A DNA stretch of 64,000 nucleotides from Stigmatella erecta (GTDB taxonomy: Bacteria > Myxococcota > Myxococcia > Myxococcales > Myxococcaceae). The DNA lies in assembly GCF_900111745.1 (NCBI RefSeq), contig NZ_FOIJ01000021.1:95769-159768 (forward strand), given 5' to 3'. Shown one piece after another: positions 8,992 through 17,758 of this stretch. Made by a program: the position numbers and the translations under genes. Below the pieces are notes generated by a model, which saw nothing but the letters and a program-made list of their open reading frames with translations, did no database searches and had not been told where the DNA came from. Each line of letters starts with the position of its first letter. The first letter of the stretch is position 1.

Positions 8992-10380
8992 ATGGCTGAC
9001 CTGTCGATCGAGTTCTGTGGGGTCCGCAGCCCGAATCCGTTCTGGCTGGCCTCCGCGCCGCCCACCAATACGGGTGATCAGGTGATGCGGGCCTTCGACG
9101 CCGGCTGGGGCGGCGCGGTGTGGAAGACGCTGGGCAACCCCATCGTCAACGTCACGAGCCGCTTCGGCGGCATTGACCATGGCACCACCCGGCTGATGGG
9201 GCTCAACAACATCGAGCTCATCACCGACCGTCCCCTGGAGGTGAACTTCCGGGAGATGCTCGCGGTGAAGAAGCGCTTTCCGAAGCACACCCTTGTCGCC
9301 TCGCTCATGGTGGAGACGAAGGAGGAGTGGCGGGAAATCATCCGGCGCTCCGAGGACGCGGGCGCGGACCTGCTGGAGCTCAACTTCGGCTGTCCGCATG
9401 GCATGTGCGAGCGCGGCATGGGCTCGGCCGTGGGCGCGGAGCCCAAGGTGCTGGAGGAGATCGCCCGGTGGGCCGTGGAGTTCGCCCGGGTGCCCGTCAT
9501 CGTCAAGCTGACGCCCAACGTGGGGGACATCCTGGAGCCCGGGGAGGCCGCGGTGCGCGCGGGCATCCCGGCGCTCTCGCTCATCAACACCGTCAAGTCC
9601 ATCATCGGGGTGGACCTGGACCGGATGGTGCCGCTGCCCCGCGTGGGGGATGCCTCCACCAACGGGGGCTATTGCGGCCCCGCGGTGAAGCCCATCGCCC
9701 TGCACCTGCTGTCCCAGCTGGCCCGCCATCCCCAGTGTGGCCGGCTGGACCTCTCGGGCATCGGCGGCATCTCGAACTGGCGCGACGCGGCCGAGTTCAT
9801 CGCCCTGGGGGCCACCTCCGTGCAGGTGTGCACCGCCGTCATGCACCATGGCTTCCGCATCGTGGAGGACATGCTCGAAGGGCTGTCGGACTTCCTGGAC
9901 AGCAAGGGCATGGCCTCCGTCGCCGAGCTGCGCGGCCGCGCCATCCCCGCCTACCGCGAGTGGGGCGAGTTGGATCTGTCGTACAAGCTGGTGGCGGACA
10001 TCAACCCGGACACCTGCATTGGCTGCCAGCTCTGCTACGTGGCCTGCATGGATGGCTCGCACCAGTGCATCCACCTGCCGGGGCGGACCGAGGAGCAGTC
10101 CCGCCAGGCGGGGCACACGCACCTGCCAAAGCACGTGCCCGAGCGCGCGGTGACGGCGGCGGCCGGGACGCCCGGGGCGCGCGTGCCCTTCGTGGACGCG
10201 GAGGAGTGTGTCGGGTGCAACCTGTGCCAGATGGTGTGCCCGGTTCCGGGCTGCATCACCATGGAAGAGGTCTCCACGGGCCGCCCCCGGGAGAGCTGGA
10301 ATGACCGCATCGCCCAGGGGAAGGCGCACGTCCCCGGTGGGCTGGAAGTGACCGAAGCCGCACGCAGGAGGAACCGTTAG
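8992..10380 (+). CDS. preA: Dihydropyrimidine dehydrogenase, catalytic FMN subunit
   Basis: Reduces uracil or thymine to the 5,6-dihydro form. The 462-residue protein has an FMN-binding dihydroorotate-dehydrogenase-like barrel from about 1 to 330, with NFGCPHGMCERGMG in the active-site loop, and then a ferredoxin-like tail with two [4Fe-4S] motifs (CIGCQLCYVAC and CVGCNLCQMVC with the distal CP). As I recall the mammalian enzyme, its active-site Cys lies three residues after GMG; here that position is Val (GMGSAVG), while other Cys residues sit nearby, so the proton donor is uncertain. The ATG at 8992 with GGGGAG upstream is chosen over a longer open frame. Confidence 0.95.
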   Translation: MADLSIEFCGVRSPNPFWLASAPPTNTGDQVMRAFDAGWGGAVWKTLGNPIVNVTSRFGGIDHGTTRLMGLNNIELITDRPLEVNFREMLAVKKRFPKHTLVASLMVETKEEWREIIRRSEDAGADLLELNFGCPHGMCERGMGSAVGAEPKVLEEIARWAVEFARVPVIVKLTPNVGDILEPGEAAVRAGIPALSLINTVKSIIGVDLDRMVPLPRVGDASTNGGYCGPAVKPIALHLLSQLARHPQCGRLDLSGIGGISNWRDAAEFIALGATSVQVCTAVMHHGFRIVEDMLEGLSDFLDSKGMASVAELRGRAIPAYREWGELDLSYKLVADINPDTCIGCQLCYVACMDGSHQCIHLPGRTEEQSRQAGHTHLPKHVPERAVTAAAGTPGARVPFVDAEECVGCNLCQMVCPVPGCITMEEVSTGRPRESWNDRIAQGKAHVPGGLEVTEAARRRNR

Positions 10381-10383
10381 CCC

Positions 10384-11856
10384 ATGTCTTTGACCAACGC
10401 GGATCTCGCCGCCACGCCCCCGGAAGCGCGGACCTGGACCCTGAAGCACTTCGTCGCGCTCTGGGTGGGCATGGCGGTCTGCATTCCCACGTACACGATG
10501 GCCTCCGGGCTCATCGACCAGGGCATGAGCTGGGGGCAGGCGCTGTTCTGCGTGGGCCTGGGCAACGTCATCGTGCTGGGGCCCATGATTCTCAACGCGC
10601 ACGCGGGCACGCGCTACGGCATCCCCTTCCCGGTGTTCGCCCGGGCCTCGTTCGGGGTGACGGGCGCCAACGTCCCGGCGGTGCTGCGCGCCCTCGTGGC
10701 TTGCGGCTGGTTCGGCATCCAGACGTGGCTGGGCGGCCAGGCCCTGTGGCAGCTCCTGCTGGCCATCGCGCCGGGCGTCGAGGGGCCCCTCACCTCGGTG
10801 GGCATGAAAGCCGCCCTCGGCATTCACCCGGGGGAGCTGCTCGGGTTCGCCGTGTTCTGGCTGGTGACGCTCTACTTCATCATCCAGGGCACCGAGTCCA
10901 TCAAGTTCCTGGAGCTGTACTCCGCCCCCTTCCTCATCGTGGTGGGGCTCGCCCTGCTCGTCTGGGCCTGGGTGAAGGCGGATGGGTTCGGGCCCATGCT
11001 CGCCCAGCCCTCGAAGCTCACCGGGCCGGGCGAGTTCCTCTCCGTCTTCATCCCCGGCCTCACGGCGATGGTGGGCTTCTGGGCCACGCTGTCGCTGAAC
11101 ATCCCGGACTTCACCCGCTACGCGCGCAGCCAGAAGGACCAGATGCTGGGGCAGGCGCTGGGGCTGCCGGGCACCATGGTGCTCTTCTCGTTCATCGGCG
11201 TGGCCGTGACGTCCGCCACCCCCATCATCTTCGGGGAGCTCATCTGGGATCCGGTGAAGCTGATGGGGCGCGTGGGCGGCACGCTCGTCACCCTCATCGC
11301 CATGTTCTCGCTGTCCATCGCCACGCTCTCCACCAACCTGGCGGCCAACGTCGTCTCCCCCGCGAACGACTTCTCCAACCTGGCGCCGGGGAAGATTTCC
11401 TACCGCATGGGCGGCATCCTCACCGCCGTCATCGGGGCGCTCATCTTCCCGTGGAAGCTCATCGAGTCCTCGGGCGGCTACATCTTCACCTGGCTCATCG
11501 GCTACTCGGCGCTGCTGGGCCCCATCGGCGGCATCATGGTGGCGGACTACTTCCTGCTGCGCCGGCGCGAGCTGGTGGTGGAGGACCTGTACCGCCGGGG
11601 AGGCCAGTACGAGTACCGGAAGGGCGTGAACTGGAAGGCCATGCTCGCCCTCGCCATCGGCGTGGCGGTGAACGTGCCCGGCTTCCTGGCCGAGGCCGTG
11701 CCCGGGTTCAAGGACGCGGTGCCCGGCTTCTGGCGCTCGCTCTACACCTATGCTTGGTTCGTAGGCTTCCTTCTGTCCGGGGCGCTCCACATGGCCTTCG
11801 CCGCCTGGGGGCTCTCCCGGGCCGGCAACCGGCTCGCCTCGGAGCGCGGCGCATAG
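10384..11856 (+). CDS. NCS1-family nucleobase permease
   Basis: A 490-residue inner-membrane transporter with about twelve hydrophobic segments. The start of the transmembrane region (HFVALWVGMAVCIPTY) and the loop PVFARASFGVTGANVPAVLRA are characteristic of the NCS1 family (Mhp1, allantoin, uracil, cytosine permeases). It lies three bases after preA and just before an exported amidohydrolase, so the natural substrate is likely to be uracil, thymine, a dihydropyrimidine or a hydantoin. Transport is expected to be coupled to Na+ or H+. The sequence shows no truncation. Confidence 0.93.
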   Translation: MSLTNADLAATPPEARTWTLKHFVALWVGMAVCIPTYTMASGLIDQGMSWGQALFCVGLGNVIVLGPMILNAHAGTRYGIPFPVFARASFGVTGANVPAVLRALVACGWFGIQTWLGGQALWQLLLAIAPGVEGPLTSVGMKAALGIHPGELLGFAVFWLVTLYFIIQGTESIKFLELYSAPFLIVVGLALLVWAWVKADGFGPMLAQPSKLTGPGEFLSVFIPGLTAMVGFWATLSLNIPDFTRYARSQKDQMLGQALGLPGTMVLFSFIGVAVTSATPIIFGELIWDPVKLMGRVGGTLVTLIAMFSLSIATLSTNLAANVVSPANDFSNLAPGKISYRMGGILTAVIGALIFPWKLIESSGGYIFTWLIGYSALLGPIGGIMVADYFLLRRRELVVEDLYRRGGQYEYRKGVNWKAMLALAIGVAVNVPGFLAEAVPGFKDAVPGFWRSLYTYAWFVGFLLSGALHMAFAAWGLSRAGNRLASERGA

Positions 11857-11865
11857 GGGTTCAGG

Positions 11866-13872
11866 ATGATGAAGGCAGGGATGTGGATGCTGGCGGGGGC
11901 GCTGCTCTCGCTGGGCTGGGACGCGGCGGCCGCCACCGAGCGCAGCGCCGTGCTGATCCTGGGCAAGGCTGCGGGCTACCAGCAGGTGGAGTACCTGCCC
12001 GAGGGCCAGGTGAAGGTCCACTACGAGTACAACGACCGGGGCCGCGGCCCCGTGCTCGACCGCACGTACACGGTCACCGCGAACGGCACTGTCGCCGCCT
12101 CCGAGGGCCAGGGCGTGGACTACCTCAAGGCCCCCGTCCAGGAGCGCTACACCGTCCAGGGCACCTCCCACACGTGGAAGAACGCGGCCGAGGAGGGACA
12201 GCGCGACCTGAAGGGGCCGGCCTTCTACCTGAGCCTCCACGGCGTCCCCGAGGAGACCGTCCTGCTGGTGCGCGCCGCGCTCAAGGCCCCCGGCCAGCGC
12301 CTGGCGCTGCTTCCATCCGGAGAAGTCCACGTCCAGGCCATCGGCACCCATACCCTTCAGGGCACGGCCGGCAAGCGCAAGGTGCGGCTCTATGCCCTGA
12401 GCGGCATCGACCTGGTGCCCGCCTACGTGTGGCTCGACGAGAACCAGCGCTTCTTCGCCAGTGGCTCGAGCTGGAGCCTGCTGGTCCGCGAGGGCTTCGA
12501 GAACACCCGGGATCAGCTCCTCCAGCTCCAGGACGCCGAGGAGGGCCGCCTCGCGCAGGCTCGCGCCCAGCAGCTCACCACGAAGCTCGACCGCCCGCTC
12601 GCCATCACCCACGCCCGCGTCTTCGACCCCGGCACGCTCGCGGTGGAGGAGGACCAGACCGTGCTGGTCGAGCAAGGCCGCATCACCGCCGTGGGGCCCT
12701 CGGCGAAGCTGCCCGTGCCCAAGGGGGCCCGCACGCTGGATGCCCAGGGCCGCTTCCTCATGCCGGGCCTCTGGGACATGCACGCCCACATCAACCGGGG
12801 CGCCGATGGGCCGCTCGCCATTGCCGCGGGCATCACCACCGTGAGGGATCTGGCCAACGACGAGCAGGCCCTGGCGAGCCTCATCTCCAGCATCGAGGCC
12901 GGCCAGGACATCGGACCGCGCGTCATCAAGGCGGGCTTCATGGATGGCCGCAGCCCCTACTCCGGGCCCACCAAGGTCTTCGTGGACGATGAGGCCGAGG
13001 CCCGCGCCGCCATCGACCATTACGCCGCCAACGGCTTCGAGCAGATCAAGGTCTACAGCTCCACCAAGCCGGAGCTCGTGCAGGTGATTGCCCGCCTGGC
13101 CCATGCCAAGGGGCTCCGGGTCAGCGGCCATGTGCCGGCCTTCATGACCGCCCAGCAGTTCATCGAGGCGGGCGCCGACGAGCTCCAGCACATCAACTTC
13201 CTGGCGCTCAACTTCCTGTTCGACCGGGTGCAGGACACGCGCACCCCGGCGCGCTTCATCGCCGTGGGCGAGAACGCCGCTTCCCTGGAGCTGAGCTCGC
13301 CCGCGGTGCGCGGCTTCATCACGCTGCTGCGCGAGCGCAACGTGGTGGTGGACCCCACGGTGTCCATCTTCGATGACATGTTCCACAACCACCCGGGCCA
13401 CTGGAACGAGGGCGCGAGCACGGTGCTCGCCCGCGTGCCGCCCACCTGGCAGCGCTGGCTGCGCTCGGGCGCCGGGGGGCTTCCGGACGTGCCGAAGCGG
13501 CCCGAGCTGTACCGGGACTCCTTCCTGCGCCTCGTGGAGTTCGTGGGGCTGCTGCACCGCAGCGGCGTCCACATCGTCGCCGGCACGGACAACGTCTCCG
13601 GGCTGTTCCTGCCCCGCGAGCTCGAGCTCTACGTCGCGGCCGGCATTCCGCCCAAGGAGGTGCTGCGCATCGCCACGCTGGGCAACGCCGAGGTCATGAA
13701 GCGGGACAAGACGTTCGGGCGCGTGCTGCCCGGCTACACCGCCGACCTCATCCTCATCGAGGGGGACCCCACCCTGCTCATGAGCGATGTGCGCAAGGTG
13801 CGCCACGTCGTCCGGGGCGACCGGCTGTACGAGAGCGCCGCCCTGTTCCGCTCCATGGGCATCACCCCCTGA
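11866..13872 (+). CDS. Exported metal-dependent amidohydrolase
   Basis: A 668-residue protein of the amidohydrolase superfamily, last gene of the pyrimidine operon. A signal peptide (about 1-23, ending LGWDAAAA) sends it out of the cytoplasm. Residues 25-230 form a beta-rich domain I do not recognise. The TIM-barrel part starts near 245 with the ITHARVFDPG lead-in and carries metal ligands His306 and His308 (DMHAH), further His in SGHVPA and ELQHIN, and the terminal Asp in AGTDN. There is no obvious carboxylated-lysine motif of the dihydropyrimidinase type, so the substrate differs from that of the first gene. It might release nucleobases or cyclic amides outside the cytoplasm for the permease; this is inference. 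Confidence 0.85.
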   Translation: MMKAGMWMLAGALLSLGWDAAAATERSAVLILGKAAGYQQVEYLPEGQVKVHYEYNDRGRGPVLDRTYTVTANGTVAASEGQGVDYLKAPVQERYTVQGTSHTWKNAAEEGQRDLKGPAFYLSLHGVPEETVLLVRAALKAPGQRLALLPSGEVHVQAIGTHTLQGTAGKRKVRLYALSGIDLVPAYVWLDENQRFFASGSSWSLLVREGFENTRDQLLQLQDAEEGRLAQARAQQLTTKLDRPLAITHARVFDPGTLAVEEDQTVLVEQGRITAVGPSAKLPVPKGARTLDAQGRFLMPGLWDMHAHINRGADGPLAIAAGITTVRDLANDEQALASLISSIEAGQDIGPRVIKAGFMDGRSPYSGPTKVFVDDEAEARAAIDHYAANGFEQIKVYSSTKPELVQVIARLAHAKGLRVSGHVPAFMTAQQFIEAGADELQHINFLALNFLFDRVQDTRTPARFIAVGENAASLELSSPAVRGFITLLRERNVVVDPTVSIFDDMFHNHPGHWNEGASTVLARVPPTWQRWLRSGAGGLPDVPKRPELYRDSFLRLVEFVGLLHRSGVHIVAGTDNVSGLFLPRELELYVAAGIPPKEVLRIATLGNAEVMKRDKTFGRVLPGYTADLILIEGDPTLLMSDVRKVRHVVRGDRLYESAALFRSMGITP

Positions 13873-13925
13873 TCCACCGGCTTGTGGTAAAGGCACGCCT
13901 CACACGGGAGGGGTGAGGAGTGCCC

Positions 13926-14447
13926 ATGCGTTGGAAGCAGGTGGTCCCAGGGCTGGTGGCCCTGGGATTGGTGACTGGATGCGCGACGGCGTCGCTCTCG
14001 AAGCGAGGCGGCCAGGTGTTGCCCCTGGCCACGGCGCCCGGGCCCGAGTGCAAGAACCTGGGAACGGTGATTGGCACGGGGGGCGGCATCATTGGCGGCG
14101 CCTACGTGACCAATGAGAACCTGGTGCGCTACGCGATCAACGATGCCATGAACAAGACGGCGGCGAGGGGTGGCACCCACTTCTTCGCCTACGCCCCGTC
14201 GCTCGGCAGCGGCGAAGGGACCACCACCACCGCGACCCTGATGGCCATTGCGTACAAGTGCCCTCCGGGCACCTACGGCTTGTCCGCGGATGCCCAGGTG
14301 GATCCCGAGACAGGCAGCGTTACCGCTCCCGAGGACCGCGCCCCGTCCTTCCTGGACAACTGTCCCGGCCTGGAGGGGGAGTCCATGCGCGAGCGCGCCC
14401 TGCGCTGCAAGAAGCTGTTCAAGGAGCAGGAAGCGGCAGGGGAGTAG
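13926..14447 (+). CDS. Lipoprotein with DUF4156-like core
   Basis: A 173-residue predicted lipoprotein. The signal peptide ends in the lipobox LVTGC. The middle (CKNLGTVIGTGGGIIGGAYV, ARGGTHFFAYAP) resembles small outer-membrane lipoproteins of the DUF4156 type, and the C-terminus has a Cys-containing tail. GAGGAG lies five bases before the ATG at 13926; a GTG at 13920 is a possible alternative. It follows the amidohydrolase gene by 53 bases and may be cotranscribed, though nothing links it to pyrimidine metabolism. Confidence 0.7.
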   Translation: MRWKQVVPGLVALGLVTGCATASLSKRGGQVLPLATAPGPECKNLGTVIGTGGGIIGGAYVTNENLVRYAINDAMNKTAARGGTHFFAYAPSLGSGEGTTTTATLMAIAYKCPPGTYGLSADAQVDPETGSVTAPEDRAPSFLDNCPGLEGESMRERALRCKKLFKEQEAAGE

Positions 14448-14459
14448 GCCTGCCCGGCG

Positions 14460-15320
14460 CTACAGGCGAAACAGCGCCTTGAGCCCTTCCCGGAGCGAGG
14501 CCGGCTTGCGCCCGAGCAACGTCTCCAGCTCGGCCGTGGTCTCCTCCTCCTGGCCATTCTGGATGTCGGTCTGAAAGGCGAGGAACTTCTGGACCTGCGG
14601 CTCGGGCATGCCGCGCGCCTTCATCTGCTCGGTGAACGCCTGCGGCTCGATGGGGGTGTAGCGCACCGGCTTTCCCGACAGCTCGCTGAGCGTGGCCGCG
14701 ACGTCGCCGAACGACCAGGCCTGGGGGCCCGTCAGCCGGTAAGTCCGGTGGCCGGAGCCCTTCTCCGCCAGCACGTTGGCGATGGCCTCCCCCTGCTCGC
14801 TCCGCAACGCGAACGCCACGCGGCCCTCGCCAGCCGGCAGGCGGATGCCCGTGTCGAAGGCCTTCTCCCCGGCGAAGACCGGGATCGTGTCCATGTAGAG
14901 GGCGTTGCGGAACAGGATGGCGTCGAGCCCGCTGGCCCGGATGTAGTCCTCCGTCTCGAAGTGCCGCTGCATCAGCGGGTTCACCAGCCGCGCCCGGTCC
15001 TTGAGCGACCGGCCCGTGTAGGCCACGGTCCGGACCCCGGCGGCCTTCGCGGCATCCACCACGTTCTGGTGCTGCTGGAGTGCCCGCTCCTCGTTCGTCC
15101 CGGACACCAGCAGCACGGTCTCGACGCCGCGCATCGCCTCACGCAGGGCGGCGGGGCTGTCGTAGTCGCCCACCCGGAGGGCCACGCCTTGCGGTTCGAG
15201 CGCGGACGCCTTGTTCCGGTCGCGCACGAGCGCGGCGATCCGGTCCGCCGGCAGCCTCGTCAGCAATTGCCGGATGACGGCCAAGCCCAGATGTCCGGTT
15301 GCCCCTGTCACCAAAATCAT
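14460..15320 (-). CDS. NmrA-type NAD(P)-binding oxidoreductase
   Basis: A 286-residue atypical SDR. The N-terminal dinucleotide motif is VTGATGHLG at 4-12 and the C-terminal half matches the QOR2/NmrA pattern (YRLTGPQAWSFGDVAATLSELSG). Such proteins reduce quinones or act as redox sensors. It is transcribed divergently from a MarR-family gene across a 93-bp AT-rich region, the standard arrangement of a MarR repressor with its target, so induction by quinones or electrophiles is likely. Confidence 0.87.
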   Translation of the reverse strand: MILVTGATGHLGLAVIRQLLTRLPADRIAALVRDRNKASALEPQGVALRVGDYDSPAALREAMRGVETVLLVSGTNEERALQQHQNVVDAAKAAGVRTVAYTGRSLKDRARLVNPLMQRHFETEDYIRASGLDAILFRNALYMDTIPVFAGEKAFDTGIRLPAGEGRVAFALRSEQGEAIANVLAEKGSGHRTYRLTGPQAWSFGDVAATLSELSGKPVRYTPIEPQAFTEQMKARGMPEPQVQKFLAFQTDIQNGQEEETTAELETLLGRKPASLREGLKALFRL

Positions 15321-15357
15321 GGAAGCCCTCGCTCGCGGAAAGAATGGCCACGCTCTC

Positions 15358-15394
15358 TTGATAAATAGACATATGATAAACGCATTTATATTTC
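15358..15394. promoter_or_regulatory. AT-rich operator/promoter between NmrA-type gene and marR
   Basis: In an otherwise GC-rich stretch, TGATAAA occurs twice at 15359-15365 and 15374-15380, 15 bases apart. ATAAAT (15361-15366) and ATTTAT (15384-15389) form an inverted repeat around them. The position between a MarR regulator and a divergent oxidoreductase gene suggests overlapping promoters with a MarR binding site. Confidence 0.5.
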
Positions 15395-15413
15395 AACTTC
15401 GAGGCGGCCGACC

Positions 15414-15884
15414 ATGAGCAGCGACCCGCGTGCCATCCAGGAGCTCTTCTCGAAATACGCGCTCGGCCCGCCGGAGAACGCGGTGGGCTTCGTGCTGTGG
15501 CGGCTGGTGCACCAGTACCAGCGGGAGGCCGACCGGGCGCTCGCCCCGGTCGACCTGACGCACCTTCAGTTCATGACGCTCATCATGGCCGCCTGGCTCG
15601 CGCGGTCGGGCGAGGCGGTGACGCAGGCCGGGATTTCACGCTCCGGCGACATTCACCCGATGCAAGTGTCCCAGGTGCTGAAGACGCTGGAGGCCAAGGG
15701 CATGGTGGCCCGGCGGCGCAACCCGTCGGACATCCGCGCCAAGCATGTCGAGGTCACCGCGGCCGGGCTCGCGGCGCTCCGGAGCGCGCTGCCGCTCGCC
15801 ATCGAGGTGCAGCAGCGGTTGTTCGGGGAAGAAGGGCGTCCGGGCGGCAGCCTCCTGGCCGCGCTGCTGCGCCTGGACCGCTGA
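15414..15884 (+). CDS. MarR-family transcriptional regulator
   Basis: A 156-residue winged-helix regulator. The DNA-binding core runs from about 60 to 130, with the recognition helix region SGDIHPMQVSQVLKTLEAKGMV and the wing VARRRNPSDIRAKHVEVT. It is divergent from the NmrA-type oxidoreductase and probably represses it and itself. The ATG at 15414 has GAGG about nine bases upstream. Confidence 0.9.
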   Translation: MSSDPRAIQELFSKYALGPPENAVGFVLWRLVHQYQREADRALAPVDLTHLQFMTLIMAAWLARSGEAVTQAGISRSGDIHPMQVSQVLKTLEAKGMVARRRNPSDIRAKHVEVTAAGLAALRSALPLAIEVQQRLFGEEGRPGGSLLAALLRLDR

Positions 15885-15900
15885 GGGCCCCCCGCAGCCC

Positions 15901-17754
15901 TCACTTCGTGGGGGCGCCCGCGGCCTCCGTGGGCGCGTCGACCTTGAAGCCCGCGCGCTCCAGCATGGCCCGCATCTCGCTGCGCGCCACCGCCTTGCTC
16001 AGCGCCTCGTTCGGGTCCACCAGCTTCTTCTTCACCAGCTCCAGCAGCGCGTCGTTGAGCATCGTCATGCCCTGCCCGCGCGAGGTCTGCATCACCGAGG
16101 GAATCTGGAACGTCTTTCCCTCGCGGATGAGGTTGGACACCGAGCCGGAGCACAGGAGCACTTCCTGCGCCGGCACCCGGCCGCCCCCGATGCGCTTGCA
16201 CAGCGTCTGGGTAATCACGCCCTTGAGCGACTCGGAGAGCATCATGCGGATCTGCGCCTGACGGTCCGAGGGGAACTGGTCGATGATGCGGTCCACCGTG
16301 GAGGCCGCCGTGTTCGTGTGCAGCGTGCCGAACACCAGGTGGCCCGTCTCCGCCGTCTCGATGGCGATGGCGATGGTCTCCAGGTCCCGCATCTCGCCCA
16401 CCAGCACCACGTCCGGGTCCTCGCGCAGCGCCGCCCGGAGCGCGTTCTTGAAGGAGTGGGTGTGGACGCCCACCTCGCGCTGGTTCACCAGACAGCTCTT
16501 GTTCTTGTGAACGAACTCGATCGGGTCCTCGATGGTGATGATGTGGTCCTCGCGGTGGCGGTTCACGTAGTCGATCATCGCCGCCAGCGTGGTGGACTTG
16601 CCCGAGCCCGTCGGCCCCGTGACGAGCACCAGCCCCTTGCTCAGGAAGCACAGGTCCAGGATGTGCTTGGACAGCCCCATCTCCTCCGCCGTGCGGATGG
16701 TGTTGGGGATCTGCCGCAGCACCGCGCCGATGCCCCGGCGGTCCTCGAAGACGTTCACCCGGAAGCGCGCCGCCTCCGTCTCGTAGGCGAAGTCCGTGTC
16801 GTGGATCTCCTCCCACTGCTTCTTGTTCTTCTCCGGCGCGATGCTGAAGAGCAGCGCCTTGAGGTGGTGGGAGGACAGGACGGCGTACTCGGAGATCGCC
16901 ACCATGTCCCCGTCGATGCGCATGTGCGGCACCGTCTCGCTGGCCAGGTGCAGGTCCGAGGCCCGGCGCGACAGCATCAGCTCCAGCAGGCCCAGCATCT
17001 CCTGCCTGTGCCCGGACGTCTCGCCGGACACCTGAAGGCTCAGCGGCTCCGCCGCCGCCACGGGCGCCGGGGCGCTGGGGGCCGCCACGGGCGCGGGCGG
17101 CAGGGGGGCCGCCGGGGGCTGGGCCAGGGGCACCGCCGTCATGGGCCGGGCGGCCTGGGGCGCGGGCTTCGGAGGTGCTCCCGCCAGGGCGGCGGCGGGC
17201 AGCGGGGCCGGCGTCATGCCCGGCCGCACGTTCTGGGGCACGGGCGCGGGGGTGGCGGCCGGGGGCGCCGGGCGCGCGGCCGGGGCAGGCGCCGCCACGG
17301 GTGCCGGGGCGGGCGTGGGCGGAGGAATGGGCGCGGGCGTCGTCAGGGACAGGGGAATGGCGGTGGAGAACGAGGGGGTGAAGCCCTCGGCGGCCAGCTG
17401 CATCATCTCGGCGGGCGAGGCCAGCTCCAGCTCCCCCTCGGCCGAGTACCCGGGCACCCCCGGCGTCATCCACGCCTTCACGTGGCCCTGGACGTTCTCC
17501 AGCTTCACCTGCACCGGGCCCCCCGGCGACTGGTAGGAGAACGCGCTGGCCCCCTCGGCGGGAAAGCCCCCGCGCTGCTCGGGGGGCACCAGCTCCGCCA
17601 GCGCGCCGAGGATCTGCTGCGAGGTGAGGTTCTGCTTGAGCACCGGCAACAGGCCGGACGCGGTGCGCATGTTCACCCCGTTGCCCGTCTCGAAGAGCAG
17701 CTCCTGCCCCGCGTCCTTGAAAAGCTTTTCGATGATGGGATCGAGCCTGGCCAT
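15901..17754 (-). CDS. PilT/PilU-like secretion ATPase with long N-terminal extension
   Basis: A 617-residue hexameric motor ATPase of the type IV pilus retraction family. The C-terminal 360 residues form a complete PilT core: Walker A GPTGSGKST at 380-388, the Asp box ITIEDPIEF, Walker B DVVLVGEMRD near 448-457, and the His box GHLVFGTLHTNTA. The usual AIRNLIR motif of PilT appears as SVSNLIREGK near 538-547. The first ~130 residues are an additional globular domain, joined by a Pro/Ala linker at about 134-240. Ordinary PilT is about 350 residues, so this is an extended paralogue, perhaps a regulator or alternative retraction motor. It sits four bases after a small partner gene. Confidence 0.88.
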   Translation of the reverse strand: MARLDPIIEKLFKDAGQELLFETGNGVNMRTASGLLPVLKQNLTSQQILGALAELVPPEQRGGFPAEGASAFSYQSPGGPVQVKLENVQGHVKAWMTPGVPGYSAEGELELASPAEMMQLAAEGFTPSFSTAIPLSLTTPAPIPPPTPAPAPVAAPAPAARPAPPAATPAPVPQNVRPGMTPAPLPAAALAGAPPKPAPQAARPMTAVPLAQPPAAPLPPAPVAAPSAPAPVAAAEPLSLQVSGETSGHRQEMLGLLELMLSRRASDLHLASETVPHMRIDGDMVAISEYAVLSSHHLKALLFSIAPEKNKKQWEEIHDTDFAYETEAARFRVNVFEDRRGIGAVLRQIPNTIRTAEEMGLSKHILDLCFLSKGLVLVTGPTGSGKSTTLAAMIDYVNRHREDHIITIEDPIEFVHKNKSCLVNQREVGVHTHSFKNALRAALREDPDVVLVGEMRDLETIAIAIETAETGHLVFGTLHTNTAASTVDRIIDQFPSDRQAQIRMMLSESLKGVITQTLCKRIGGGRVPAQEVLLCSGSVSNLIREGKTFQIPSVMQTSRGQGMTMLNDALLELVKKKLVDPNEALSKAVARSEMRAMLERAGFKVDAPTEAAGAPTK

Positions 17755-17758
17755 GGTC

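Noticed and set aside
8587..13896. A 1769-residue open frame on the - strand opposite the pyrimidine operon
   Set aside because: It is an antisense shadow caused by high third-position GC; composition is His/Gly/Arg-rich with no motif, and the + strand genes are unmistakable.
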